34,565 bases of DNA from Oscillospiraceae bacterium (GCA_015068395.1 SVKP01000034.1:1-34565); one strand, 5' to 3'. Shown: positions 6,777-14,335, numbered from the stretch's first letter. Program-made: numbers and translations. The notes: generated by a model not told the origin, from the letters alone.

Positions 6777-8195
6777 ATGTTAAATTGCAAAAAGCCCATC
6801 GGACGCACGGTCATGCTGTTCGGCAGCATCGGTCTTGTCTTATTGTGCATTCTCATGTCGGTGCAAAGCGCCACCATCCTGAACAGGGCGCTGAACATGA
6901 GATACACAAGCCATATGGAGAATGTGCTGGCCTACGTCGAGCACAATATTGACAGGGACGATTTGCAGGAGTGCCTCCGCACGCAGGTGCCCTCCGAAAA
7001 ATACAATGAGCTGCAAAAGCAGCTGAATCTCATGGTCGACGACTATGAACTGACCTATCTCTATATTATGCTGCCGATGGACGACGGGCTGGGAACGGTG
7101 TACAATGTGTGCAGCGCGACCAGCGAAGCCGAGCGAGCCATGGGAGAAACGGATTACCCGATCATGTACAAGCTGCCCGACGAGTATTACACGCAGCAGC
7201 AGCTGGTTCCGTACCTCAACGCAAAGAGCGTGCGCGACGCTTATTCGGTCATTAATGTCAGCTCTGATGAATATGGTACTACGCGAACGGTTTGCAAGCC
7301 GCTCTTCGCCTCCGACGGTACCTTTGTCGGCCTGCTGTGCGCCGACCTTAATCTGGGCGAGCTGAAAAACAGCGTCAACGTGTACATCCGCGCCAGCATT
7401 GCGCTGATCGTGCTTGCCAGCCTGGTCTTTGCCTTCCTATGCGGCCACTGGATATACAAGAACATTACCGCGCCGCTGCGCCTCCTGGAAGAGCGGACGC
7501 GTGAATTCGCCGAGAACAGCCGCGGCAAGCGCGATCTTTCCGCGCTCACATTCAACACGCCGGACATTCAGACGGAAAATGAGATCCAGTCCCTCTCGGA
7601 CGCCATCACCCAGATGTCCGAGGATATGAAGCACTATGTTGAGGATATTCTTGCCGCCGAAAAGCGCGCCGAAAGCGCGGAGAGCGAGATCGTGGACATT
7701 TCCCGTATCGCCTACGAGGATTCGCTCACGCGCGCCAAGAGCAAGGTGGCATACGACGAAAAGAAGATCGAGCTGGATAAAATGATCGAGGAAAAGACCG
7801 CGGAGTTTGCGGTCGTGATGGTCAACCTGCTCGATTCCAAGCGCATCGACGATATTTACGGCACCGAGGCGGGGCAGAAGTACATCATCAGCGGCTGTGA
7901 CCTTATTCGCAGCGTGTTCCCGTATTCTCTGGTCTACCGCACGGGCGACAACGACTTCGTCGTGATTCTGGAGGGCGAGGCGTATGCCGAGCGCGACGAG
8001 CTGTTCAACGACCTCAAGCAGGCGTTCCACGAGGCGCAGGAGAACCCGCAGCATGAGCCGTGGAACCGCTGCGCGGGCGTCGCGGGCATGACCGAGTTCA
8101 TCAAGGACGCCGACGAGAATTCCAGCCAGGTCTTCCGCCGCTGCGAAATGATCCTCTTCCGCAACAAGCGTATCATTTCCCAAAGCGCAAACTGA
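6777..8195 (+). CDS. Membrane sensor with HAMP and degenerate GGDEF domain
   Basis: The 472-residue product has a first membrane helix (about 10-33), an extracytoplasmic sensor region (about 34-200, with a Cache-like PLFASDGTFVGLLCADLNL segment), a second helix (about 203-226, ASIALIVLASLVFAFLCG) and a HAMP linker. A coiled coil follows, then a C-terminal domain of about 160 residues with the diguanylate cyclase layout (YEDSLTRAKSKVAYDE, then NLLDSKRIDDIYGTEAGQKY). The catalytic GGDEF is replaced by TGDNDF, and the upstream DxLTGLxNR signature is also eroded (DSLTRAKSK). It therefore should not make c-di-GMP, but may bind a nucleotide or signal by protein contact. RBS GGGAGG precedes ATG 6777. 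It is monocistronic, ending at an extended hairpin. Confidence 0.85.
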   Translation: MLNCKKPIGRTVMLFGSIGLVLLCILMSVQSATILNRALNMRYTSHMENVLAYVEHNIDRDDLQECLRTQVPSEKYNELQKQLNLMVDDYELTYLYIMLPMDDGLGTVYNVCSATSEAERAMGETDYPIMYKLPDEYYTQQQLVPYLNAKSVRDAYSVINVSSDEYGTTRTVCKPLFASDGTFVGLLCADLNLGELKNSVNVYIRASIALIVLASLVFAFLCGHWIYKNITAPLRLLEERTREFAENSRGKRDLSALTFNTPDIQTENEIQSLSDAITQMSEDMKHYVEDILAAEKRAESAESEIVDISRIAYEDSLTRAKSKVAYDEKKIELDKMIEEKTAEFAVVMVNLLDSKRIDDIYGTEAGQKYIISGCDLIRSVFPYSLVYRTGDNDFVVILEGEAYAERDELFNDLKQAFHEAQENPQHEPWNRCAGVAGMTEFIKDADENSSQVFRRCEMILFRNKRIISQSAN

Positions 8196-8213
8196 TTTTG
8201 AGTCAAGTCAAAA

Positions 8214-8249
8214 GGGGATGTGAAAAAACCTGCGTTTTTTCACATCCCC
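8214..8249. terminator. Perfect 16-bp inverted repeat between convergent genes
   Basis: GGGGATGTGAAAAAAC / GTTTTTTCACATCCCC with loop CTGC lies between the sensor gene (ends 8195) and cobO (ends 8265). The A6/T6 tracts are inside the stem, so termination can work in either direction. Confidence 0.8.
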
Positions 8250-8264
8250 AAAGTTTTAGAGTGT

Positions 8265-8786
8265 TTAAAACTCAATGCCGCGGCGCGCATCCATGCCCTG
8301 ATCGTAGGGATGGCGGAGCTTTTTCATCTCAGTGATGTAGTCCGCCACCTCGACCAGAGCGCTCGACGGGTCGCGCCCGGTGAGCACCAGCTCCAGCCCC
8401 TCCGGGCGGCAGGCGATGAAGTCCAGCAGCTCGCGCTGGGGCACCACATCGCAGTTGCACGCGGAGATCACCTCGTCGAGCACCAGCAGGCCGTAGCCGT
8501 TTTTCGATTCCTCCAGCGCGTCGCGCAGCAGCTGCGTATAGTCCCGCGCGGCGCAGTCGAATTCCTCCTTGTCCATGGTCCAGATAAAGCCGTAATGCTT
8601 CTCGCAGATGCGGACCTCGATGCCCTCGACGCCGCGCAGAACGCCCAGCTCGGAGGACGAGCCGTCCTTGAAAAACTGGACGAACAGCACCTTTTTCCCG
8701 GCGCCCGCAGCCCGCACCGCAAGCCCGACGGAGGCGGTGGTCTTGCCTTTGCCGTCACCGCAGTAGATATGGATCAAGCCTCTCAT
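8265..8786 (-). CDS. cobO: Cob(I)yrinic acid a,c-diamide adenosyltransferase
   Basis: Transfers the adenosyl group of ATP to the cobalt of corrinoids to give adenosylcobalamin forms (CobO/CobA/BtuR family). The 173-residue product has the near-N-terminal P-loop CGDGKGKTT (9-17), VLFVQFFKDG, LLVLDEVISA and LVLTGRDP, which are signature blocks of this family. The tracked start is a TTG at 8807. I prefer ATG 8786 (MRGLIHIYCGDGKG) because GGGAGAGG sits immediately upstream and the family begins close to the P-loop. It is the third gene of yqeC-yqeB-cobO, 48 bases downstream of yqeB. The link of cobalamin adenosylation to molybdenum hydroxylase maturation in one unit is unexplained. Confidence 0.93.
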   Translation of the reverse strand: MRGLIHIYCGDGKGKTTASVGLAVRAAGAGKKVLFVQFFKDGSSSELGVLRGVEGIEVRICEKHYGFIWTMDKEEFDCAARDYTQLLRDALEESKNGYGLLVLDEVISACNCDVVPQRELLDFIACRPEGLELVLTGRDPSSALVEVADYITEMKKLRHPYDQGMDARRGIEF

Positions 8787-8834
8787 TTTCTTCCTCTCCC
8801 GTTTCAATTCGAAATGTTCAATGGAGTAAAGCCG

Positions 8835-9626
8835 TTATTTGCGCGCCGCGTCAAGGTGCAAAACAGCCTCCAGCACGCCTCCGGCGACGGAGAGCGCCTT
8901 GTCGGAAACGAGCGCGCAGTAATCCGCTTCGCCGCGGGGGTCGACGTCGCCGGATTTCATGCCGCGCTTCACACGGACGCCGTCCGCGAGCAGCCCGCGC
9001 AGCACGCCGGAGATCGTCGCGCACATCGGCACGTTTGCAACAAAGCCGACGGTATCGCCCGCCTCGACCCTGTCGCCGATCGCTCGCGTCCCGCGGAACA
9101 CGCCGTCCGCCGGCGCGCGCAGCACCCGCTCTCCGGCGAAGCCGCCGATGAGGCCGGGCACGTTCGTGTTCGGCAGCGCAGAGCCCTCGTAGTACACGCG
9201 GCCCAGCGTGTGCCCGCGCATCGTCTCGACCACCGCGTGGCAGTCCGTGCCCGCGGTGAAGCCGGGACCGACGCCGACGACGATCGGCGCGTCGTCGATG
9301 TGCGTGCCGAGGTTGCGCTTGGCGAGAATGGCGTCGACGAGCGCGTCCGGGCGCAGCTGCGCGCGGCAGGCGCAGTCCGGGTCGACGAGGACCGGGATGA
9401 CGCCCTGCTCCAGATACAGGCATGCCTCCTCCCAGGTTTCCGCGCGCAGCGCCGTGACGTCCTCCACGGTCTGCCTGCCGGAGAGCACCGCGTCGGAGAA
9501 CGCGACGGTCCTGCGGATGGTCGTGGGGCGTTCGATCTCCGTCATCACAACGTCGAAGCCCGCGCGGTGCAGGCGCAGCGCAATGCCGCTGGCAATATCG
9601 CCCGCGCCGCGGATCAGCGTAAGCAT
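8835..9626 (-). CDS. yqeB: Selenium-dependent molybdenum hydroxylase maturation protein YqeB
   Basis: YqeB belongs to a family conserved with selenium-dependent molybdenum hydroxylases (xanthine or purine dehydrogenases carrying labile selenium) and is thought to help mature them. The 263-residue product begins MLTLIRGAGDIASGIALRLH, a nucleotide-binding-like Rossmann turn. It holds conserved blocks EIERPTTIRRTVAFSDAV, DDAPIVVGVGPGF, a GTDCHAVVETMRGH segment and a biotin-lipoyl-like C-terminal part (GDRVEAGDTVGFVANVP). Start ATG 9626 overlaps the end of yqeC by 13 bases, showing tight coupling. The xdh operon at 31596-34565 supplies a possible client enzyme. The mechanism of the family is not settled. 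Confidence 0.88.
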   Translation of the reverse strand: MLTLIRGAGDIASGIALRLHRAGFDVVMTEIERPTTIRRTVAFSDAVLSGRQTVEDVTALRAETWEEACLYLEQGVIPVLVDPDCACRAQLRPDALVDAILAKRNLGTHIDDAPIVVGVGPGFTAGTDCHAVVETMRGHTLGRVYYEGSALPNTNVPGLIGGFAGERVLRAPADGVFRGTRAIGDRVEAGDTVGFVANVPMCATISGVLRGLLADGVRVKRGMKSGDVDPRGEADYCALVSDKALSVAGGVLEAVLHLDAARK

Positions 9627-10282
9627 ACGTATACCCCCTTGTGCAGACTGCCCGCCGTGACCGGGCAGGAAAGGCGTTTGGAAAGCTCCTCCGCCGCGGC
9701 GTAATCCCCGGCGGATTCGACCTTGTTGACCAGCACGCGGTCGCCGAAGCCCTCGGCGCGGATGACGCGCGCCGCCAGCTCCGGCGTGACCGTGTCGTCC
9801 GGTGAAACCCCGGCGCGCTCGGCGTACAGCCCGGGGCGGTGGCAGACGTCCGAAATGCGCCGTCCGAACCCGTCCGCGCCGACGACCAGCACCACGCGCT
9901 GCGCGTTTGCGGGGATCACCGGCTCGTGCGGGGCGTGCGCCTTGAGCGGAAGGCCGCGCGAGCCGTCCGCCTCGACCAGCACATAGTCCGCGAGCTGCGC
10001 AAGCTGCTCGAAGCCTGCTGCCGGCGCGGTCAGCTTTCCGTCCTCGGCGGGCGTTCCCGCGCAGACGGCGCCGTGCGCCGCAAGCGCCGCGGCAAGCTCG
10101 TCCATGCCGCCCGTACACAGGGGGTACTGCGCCGGGACGAGGATGTGCGTCGAGGCGCACAGGACGACCGTGCCGGTTTTGCGCAGCTCCTCCGCGAGCG
10201 CGTAGAGCAGCGTCGTCTTCCCGCCGCCGCCAATGAGCGCGGTCACGCCGCGCCCGACCCGGAGCATGGACGATATCAGCAT
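9614..10282 (-). CDS. yqeC: Selenium-dependent hydroxylase accessory protein YqeC
   Basis: The 222-residue protein is a P-loop family member: ALIGGGGKTTLLYALAEEL (15-33) is the nucleotide-binding loop. CASTHILVPAQ, VLVEADGSRGLPLKAHAPHE and a VLVNKVE segment are typical of the YqeC family, which co-occurs with YqeB and selenium-dependent molybdenum hydroxylases. RBS AAGGGGGAG precedes ATG 10282. First gene of the yqeC-yqeB-cobO unit, with a good promoter 40 bases upstream and a divergent ModE-like regulator. Function is assigned by family and context, not by a known reaction. Confidence 0.88.
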   Translation of the reverse strand: MLISSMLRVGRGVTALIGGGGKTTLLYALAEELRKTGTVVLCASTHILVPAQYPLCTGGMDELAAALAAHGAVCAGTPAEDGKLTAPAAGFEQLAQLADYVLVEADGSRGLPLKAHAPHEPVIPANAQRVVLVVGADGFGRRISDVCHRPGLYAERAGVSPDDTVTPELAARVIRAEGFGDRVLVNKVESAGDYAAAEELSKRLSCPVTAGSLHKGVYVCLR

Positions 10283-10317
10283 CCGCGTCTCCCCCTTCCG
10301 CCACTTTACCCAACAGT

Positions 10318-10349
10318 GTGATTATAACCAACTCGATCACGCATTACAA
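10318..10349 (-). promoter_or_regulatory. Promoter of yqeC-yqeB-cobO with overlapping dyad
   Basis: On the minus strand TTGTAA, 17-base spacer, TATAAT (TATAAT at 10321-10326, -35 at 10344-10349). An inverted repeat GTGAT-13-ATCAC (10318-10340) overlaps the -10 and the spacer. It also lies directly upstream of the divergent modE-like gene, so it is a candidate operator for that regulator. Confidence 0.65.
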
Positions 10350-10374
10350 GAATGAAAATCAGAGGAGGATCATC

Positions 10375-10749
10375 ATGGAGCAAGCGCTGCGCGCCGTACT
10401 CTCGATACGGCTTTTTACCGACCGGAAATGCTTTGGCCCCGGCATTGCGGAGCTGCTGCACCGCGTGGAGGAGCACCACTCTCTGCGTGCGGCGGCACAG
10501 TCGATGGAGATGGCATATTCGAAGGCGTGGACCATCACCAAAAACGCGGAGGCGGGGCTCGGCGTCAAGCTGCTCTCGTCCAGCACGGGCGGGCGGAACG
10601 GCGGCGGCGCGGAGCTGACCGACGAGGCGCGCCGCATCCTGGAGGCGTATGACCGCTACTGCGAAAAGCTGCGCGCCTACGGGGACGAGCTGCTTGCCTC
10701 GGAGTTCGCGTTTTTGCAGGACTTGTGCAGCTTCGACAATTCGAACTAG
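10375..10749 (+). CDS. ModE-like winged-helix transcriptional regulator, DNA-binding domain only
   Basis: The 124-residue protein matches the N-terminal LysR/ModE-type winged helix: GPGIAELLHRVEEHHSLRAA then AYSKAWTITKNAE as the recognition helix, and GGGAELTDEARRILEAYDRY in the wing/linker. ModE regulates molybdate uptake and molybdoenzyme genes. Here the C-terminal molbindin (TOBE) domains are absent, a short form that is common in Firmicutes and may sense by partner or not bind molybdate itself. Start ATG 10375 has AGAGGAGG upstream; the tracked 10318 start lies in the divergent promoter. Divergent placement next to yqeC, and molybdenum enzymes elsewhere in the window, fit a role in molybdenum or selenium cofactor control; this is inference. 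Confidence 0.82.
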   Translation: MEQALRAVLSIRLFTDRKCFGPGIAELLHRVEEHHSLRAAAQSMEMAYSKAWTITKNAEAGLGVKLLSSSTGGRNGGGAELTDEARRILEAYDRYCEKLRAYGDELLASEFAFLQDLCSFDNSN

Positions 10750-10792
10750 TAAATCCTATTTAATTTGACTCAATTTATTTTTGCTCAACCTA

Positions 10793-10821
10793 TTGTAATT
10801 TGCCGCCCTATAGGGTATAAT
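10793..10821 (+). promoter_or_regulatory. Promoter of the thioredoxin reductase-like/trxA operon
   Basis: TTGTAA, 17-base spacer, TATAAT (perfect -10). The spacer contains the perfect palindrome CCCTATAGGG (10806-10815), directly adjacent to the -10 and placed for a repressor or MerR-like regulator. Confidence 0.85.
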
Positions 10822-10856
10822 ATGCTCAGAAAGAAAAAAACAGGGAGGCGATGCGT

Positions 10857-11708
10857 ATGAACTATGATCTGATCGTACTCGGAAGCGGCCCGGCGGGGCT
10901 TGCGGCGGCGGTCGCGGCGCGTTCGCGCGGAAAGAGCGCGCTGGTGATCGGCAATCGGTGGCAGGACAGCCCGCTCGCGAAGGCGGAGCGGATCGACAAC
11001 TATCTTGGGCTGCCCGGACGCACCGGCTATGAGCTTTTGGAGGAGTTTCAACGCCACGCGGAGACGGCAGGCGTCGACTTTGTCGTCGGCCGCGCCCTCT
11101 CGCTGATGGCATGGAACGGGTTCACGGTCACGGTTGGCTCGGATGCCTATCAGGGCGGCGCGCTGGTGATGGCGCCGGGCGTCGTGCGGCAGGCGAAGTT
11201 CCCCGGCGAGCAGGAGTACTTAGGCAGCGGCGTGAGCTACTGCGCGACCTGCGACGGGATGCTCTACCGCGGGAAGGACGTACTGGTCGTGGGCCGCACG
11301 GGCGACGCCCCGGAGGAGGCGGCGTATCTGCAAAGCATCGGCTGCCGCGTGACCTACACCGCGCCCAAGCGCCCGGAAAAGCTGGCGGAGGACATTCCCT
11401 TTCTCCCGGCGGGGAAGGTCGAGATCCGCGGCGAAAAGACCGTGACCGCCGCCGTGCTCGACGGTGTGGAGCACCCCTGTGCGTGCGTGTTCATTCTGCG
11501 CGCGTCGCTTGCGCCGACGGACCTGCTGCCCACGTTGGAGCTGGACGGCGGCTACATCCGGGTCGACCGCGCGATGCAGACCTCCGTGCCCGGCGTGTTC
11601 GCCTGCGGCGACTGCACAGGTACGCCGCTGCAAGTCGCCAAGGCGGTGGGCGAGGGGCATATCGCGGGACTCTCCGCGTGCGAATATCTGGACAGGCAAA
11701 AGGGTTAA
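10857..11708 (+). CDS. Thioredoxin reductase-like flavoprotein lacking a normal NADPH site
   Basis: The 283-residue flavoprotein pairs with trxA 32 bases downstream. It has the N-terminal FAD motif VLGSGPAGLAAA (7-18), the redox disulfide CATC (129-132, SYCATCDG) and the second FAD motif VFACGDCTGTPLQVAKAVGE. The central pyridine-nucleotide domain is eroded: the site that is GGGDSA in NADPH-dependent enzymes reads VGRTGDAPEEA, and the HRRxxxR phosphate-binding motif is replaced by TAPKRPEK. Clostridial ferredoxin-dependent thioredoxin reductases have the same loss, so the donor here may be ferredoxin or another carrier. ATG 10857 is preferred over 10851 because GGGAGG would be only two bases from the earlier ATG. 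The CATC motif fixes the disulfide-reductase family; the electron donor is open. Confidence 0.87.
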   Translation: MNYDLIVLGSGPAGLAAAVAARSRGKSALVIGNRWQDSPLAKAERIDNYLGLPGRTGYELLEEFQRHAETAGVDFVVGRALSLMAWNGFTVTVGSDAYQGGALVMAPGVVRQAKFPGEQEYLGSGVSYCATCDGMLYRGKDVLVVGRTGDAPEEAAYLQSIGCRVTYTAPKRPEKLAEDIPFLPAGKVEIRGEKTVTAAVLDGVEHPCACVFILRASLAPTDLLPTLELDGGYIRVDRAMQTSVPGVFACGDCTGTPLQVAKAVGEGHIAGLSACEYLDRQKG

Positions 11709-11740
11709 ACTAAAATAATAACGATAAAGGAGATCAAATT

Positions 11741-12058
11741 ATGGCACTGCAGCATTTTACCGAAGAGAGCTTTGACAAGGCGTTGGCGCAGCCCGGACTT
11801 CTGGTCGTGGACTTCTGGGCGGAGTGGTGCGGCCCGTGCAAGATGCTCGGCCCCGTGATCGAGCAGCTGGCAAACGACTATGACGGCAAGGCGGTCATCG
11901 GCAAGGTCAACGTGGACGACGAGCCGGACCTCGCCCAGCGCTACGGCATCATGTCGATCCCGACGGTCATGTTCTTCAAGGACGGACAGAACGTCGACAC
12001 GAAGATCGGCGTCATGCCCCCGCAGGAATTTGTCAAGACCATTGAAGCGAATCTGTAA
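11741..12058 (+). CDS. trxA: Thioredoxin
   Basis: A 105-residue thioredoxin with the standard layout: VVDFWAEWCGPCKMLGPVIE carries the WCGPC active site (residues 28-32), followed by the cis-proline segment SIPTVMFFKDG. It transfers electrons from the upstream reductase-like flavoprotein to disulfides in the cytosol. RBS AAAGGAG is in the intergenic space, 12 bases before the ATG. The operon pairing reductase then thioredoxin is typical of clostridia. It ends just before a hairpin (12071-12108). Residues and length are ordinary. Confidence 0.97.
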   Translation: MALQHFTEESFDKALAQPGLLVVDFWAEWCGPCKMLGPVIEQLANDYDGKAVIGKVNVDDEPDLAQRYGIMSIPTVMFFKDGQNVDTKIGVMPPQEFVKTIEANL

Positions 12059-12070
12059 GCAGAAAAACCG

Positions 12071-12108
12071 ACGCCCCGCAGTCACACAAAAATGTGATTG
12101 CGGGGCGT
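12071..12108. terminator. Hairpin between trxA and cyuA
   Basis: ACGCCCCGCA-G-TCACA / TGTGA-T-TGCGGGGCGT, loop CAAAAA, with one G-U pair. On the minus strand it is followed by GGTTTTTCT, so it ends cyuA best. On the plus side no T-run follows, but it can weaken read-through from trxA. Confidence 0.8.
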
Positions 12109-12131
12109 TGGACCGTTATACAGGAACAAGC

Positions 12132-13424
12132 TCACGTCGGGTCGGGCTGGTCGGTCATGATGCGCAGGATGGTGCGGTCGGTTTCGCGCATGCCCACGCG
12201 GCCCAGGCGTCCGACGTTGCGGATGGTCTCTTCCACGTCATCGCCGACGATGCCGTCGCCGCCCTCAAGTAGCTGCCGCCCGCGGGACATGTCCCAGCCG
12301 AGCAGGCCCGCCCAGACGGAGGTCGCGATCTTCGCGGCGCAGGACGCCTTCGCGCCGTCGCAGACCATGCCGGACACCGTGCCCAGCGAATTGACGAGCG
12401 TGCCGGAGACGCAGTCCACGTCTCCGCCGTTGAGCCACGCGATGGCGGCGCCCGCGGCGCAGCCGGCGCACACCGCGCCGCAGTAGGCGCTCAGGCGGCC
12501 GATGCCGGTCTTCATGTGGATCGCCAGCAAATCGCTGAGCGTGACCGCGCGGAGCAGCTTGTCGTGCGTAACGTCCAGCTCCTTTGCGTACTCGACCACC
12601 GGCACCGAGGCGGTGATGCCCTGGTTGCCGCTGCCGGAGACGATGACCACCGGCATTTCGCAGCCGTTCATCCGCGCGTCGGAGCCCGCCGCCGCCATGT
12701 ATCCGGCGCGCATGTACACGTCGCGCCCGGCAAAGTTGCGCATGGATTTGCCGACGTTCGCACCATAGCTGTTCGCCATGCCCTCCTGCGCGATGGCGTA
12801 GTTGTAGTCGATCTGGCGCTCCACCAGCGCGCGCACGTCGTCCACGTCCATCGTCTCGGCAAAGTCGACGATGTCCGCCACCGTGAGGCAGCTGTGGTCG
12901 GTCTCGCCGTCCGCGCTCTCCGTCCCCGGCTCGCCCTTGTCGAGCAGCTTTTCGCCGTTCTTTTCAATCAGGATGACGTTGGTGTGGTAATCCGCGATCC
13001 GCAGCCGGACGACGTCGTTCCCGGCGCGCACCGTCAGGATGATGTCGAAGACCACGTCGCCCTCCGCGGGCAGGACCTTGATCTTGTGGCTTTTGAGATA
13101 GGCGACGACCGCCGCCTTCTGCGTGTCGTCCACGTCGGCGATGACTTCCAGCAGGCGGTCGGCGCGGCCCGCCACGATGCCCGCGGCTGCCGCCGCTTCG
13201 ATGCCGCGCAGCCCGTCGGTGTGGGGAACGACCACGCTTTTGACGTTTTTGATGATGTTGCCGCTCGCCTCCACCGTCACCTGCTCGGGAAGGCAGCCAA
13301 GCACCTCGCGCGCCCTCGCGGCGCCGTAGGCGATGGCGATGGGCTCGGTGCAGCCCATCGCGGGGAGCAGCTCCTCCTTGAGTATCTCGACGTAGCTTGC
13401 GTACTTTGGATCGTTCTTTTGCAT
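12132..13424 (-). CDS. cyuA: L-cysteine desulfidase family protein (CyuA/YhaM type)
   Basis: Members are iron-sulfur enzymes that convert L-cysteine to pyruvate, ammonia and sulfide. They are related to the L-serine dehydratase alpha subunit. The 430-residue length is normal. ELLPAMGCTEPIAIAYGAAR (about 19-38) carries the first conserved cysteine, and the cluster-region cysteines lie in SAYCGAVCAGC and GMVCDGAKASCAAK. A VSGSGNQGITASVPV block is diagnostic of the family. Start ATG 13424 is preceded by CGGAGGAGAG. It stands 51 bases after a PHP gene on the same strand and is separated from it by an inverted repeat. In this window it might also supply sulfide or sulfur to cofactor assembly, but that is inference; cysteine catabolism is the simpler role. 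Confidence 0.92.
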   Translation of the reverse strand: MQKNDPKYASYVEILKEELLPAMGCTEPIAIAYGAARAREVLGCLPEQVTVEASGNIIKNVKSVVVPHTDGLRGIEAAAAAGIVAGRADRLLEVIADVDDTQKAAVVAYLKSHKIKVLPAEGDVVFDIILTVRAGNDVVRLRIADYHTNVILIEKNGEKLLDKGEPGTESADGETDHSCLTVADIVDFAETMDVDDVRALVERQIDYNYAIAQEGMANSYGANVGKSMRNFAGRDVYMRAGYMAAAGSDARMNGCEMPVVIVSGSGNQGITASVPVVEYAKELDVTHDKLLRAVTLSDLLAIHMKTGIGRLSAYCGAVCAGCAAGAAIAWLNGGDVDCVSGTLVNSLGTVSGMVCDGAKASCAAKIATSVWAGLLGWDMSRGRQLLEGGDGIVGDDVEETIRNVGRLGRVGMRETDRTILRIMTDQPDPT

Positions 13425-13448
13425 GCCGCTTTCTCTCCTCCGTGAATC

Positions 13449-13480
13449 TATAGTAAGAGTTAACAGATGAGCTTACTATA
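13449..13480. repeat. Inverted repeat between the PHP gene and cyuA
   Basis: TATAGTAAG / CTTACTATA, 9-bp perfect arms with a 14-base loop, overlaps the last codons of the PHP gene. It lacks a T-run on the minus strand, so attenuation or a cyuA operator is as likely as termination. Confidence 0.5.
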
Positions 13481-14291
13481 TCAGCCAGTCCAGCTCCAGC
13501 GGGATGGCGGCGAGCGATACGTCCGGCTTGACGCGCTCGCCGTGGAAGTCGCTGCCGCCGGTGACGTGCAGGCGATACTTCTCCGCGAGGTGCAGGTAAT
13601 ACGACTCCTGCTCCGGGGTGAACTTAGGATAATGGCACTCGATCGCGTCCAGCCCGTAACCGACAAGCTCGCGCACGATGTCTTCCAGCGCGCCGTCGTC
13701 CACGCCGATTTGGTAGGGATGCGCCAGCGAGACCTTGCCGCCGGCGGCCTTGATCGTCTCCACGCATTCGCGCGCGGAGGGCTTCTGCCGCTCGACGCGG
13801 GCGTGAAATTCCTCCGTGTCGAGCCACTTGTCAAACGCCTCCCGGTTGTTTGCGACATAGCCGTGCCGGACCATCGCCTGCGCGAAGTGGGGGCGGCCCA
13901 CCACCTCGCCGCCGGCGATCGCCTCCACCTCCTCCAGCGTCAGCGCCATGCCGTGCTCCGCCAGATAGGCGAGCAGGCGCAGCGAGCGCTCGTCGCGCCC
14001 TGTCTTCATTCTGCCGCACAGCGCCGAAAGCTCCGGCGCGTATGGGTCAAAGCCATAGCCGAGGATGTGGAAGGTGTGGTACTCGCGCGCACTCAGCTCG
14101 ATGCCGGAGACGACGCGCAGCCCCAGCTCGCTGCCCGCCGCCATCGCCTCGCGGACGCCGTCCGCCGTGTCGTGGTCGGTGAGCGCCCAGACCTCCGCGC
14201 CGCGTTTTTTGACCAGCGCGGCAAGCTCCGCAGGGGTATACTGCCCGTCCGAGGCAGTGGAATGGGTGTGAAGATCACATATCCCGGTCAT
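13476..14291 (-). CDS. PHP-domain phosphoesterase
   Basis: PHP proteins use a three-metal site to hydrolyse phosphoesters. Members of this size act on nucleoside 3',5'-bisphosphates and short RNA (YciV/TrpH type). The 271-residue product shows the motifs in order: DLHTHSTASDG (6-16), ALTDHDT (36-42), GIEL, a HILGYGFDP segment, GRPHFAQAM, SLAHPYQIG and GGSDFHGE near the end. All the metal-binding His/Asp residues expected are present. RBS AAAGGGA precedes ATG 14291. It is the upstream gene of a possible two-gene PHP-cyuA unit. The exact substrate is not determined by sequence. Confidence 0.9.
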   Translation of the reverse strand: MTGICDLHTHSTASDGQYTPAELAALVKKRGAEVWALTDHDTADGVREAMAAGSELGLRVVSGIELSAREYHTFHILGYGFDPYAPELSALCGRMKTGRDERSLRLLAYLAEHGMALTLEEVEAIAGGEVVGRPHFAQAMVRHGYVANNREAFDKWLDTEEFHARVERQKPSARECVETIKAAGGKVSLAHPYQIGVDDGALEDIVRELVGYGLDAIECHYPKFTPEQESYYLHLAEKYRLHVTGGSDFHGERVKPDVSLAAIPLELDWLI

Positions 14292-14335
14292 ATTTTCCCT
14301 TTCCGCGCAGCTGCGCCATTTGCCCGTTTTGGCTG

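Noticed and set aside
8214-8249. Mobile-element end or repeat unit
   Set aside because: The perfect inverted repeat has no transposase or target duplication beside it and fits a terminator between convergent genes.
8220-9704. Plus-strand 494-codon frame over cobO/yqeB
   Set aside because: Shadow of yqeB and cobO, and it begins inside a terminator hairpin.
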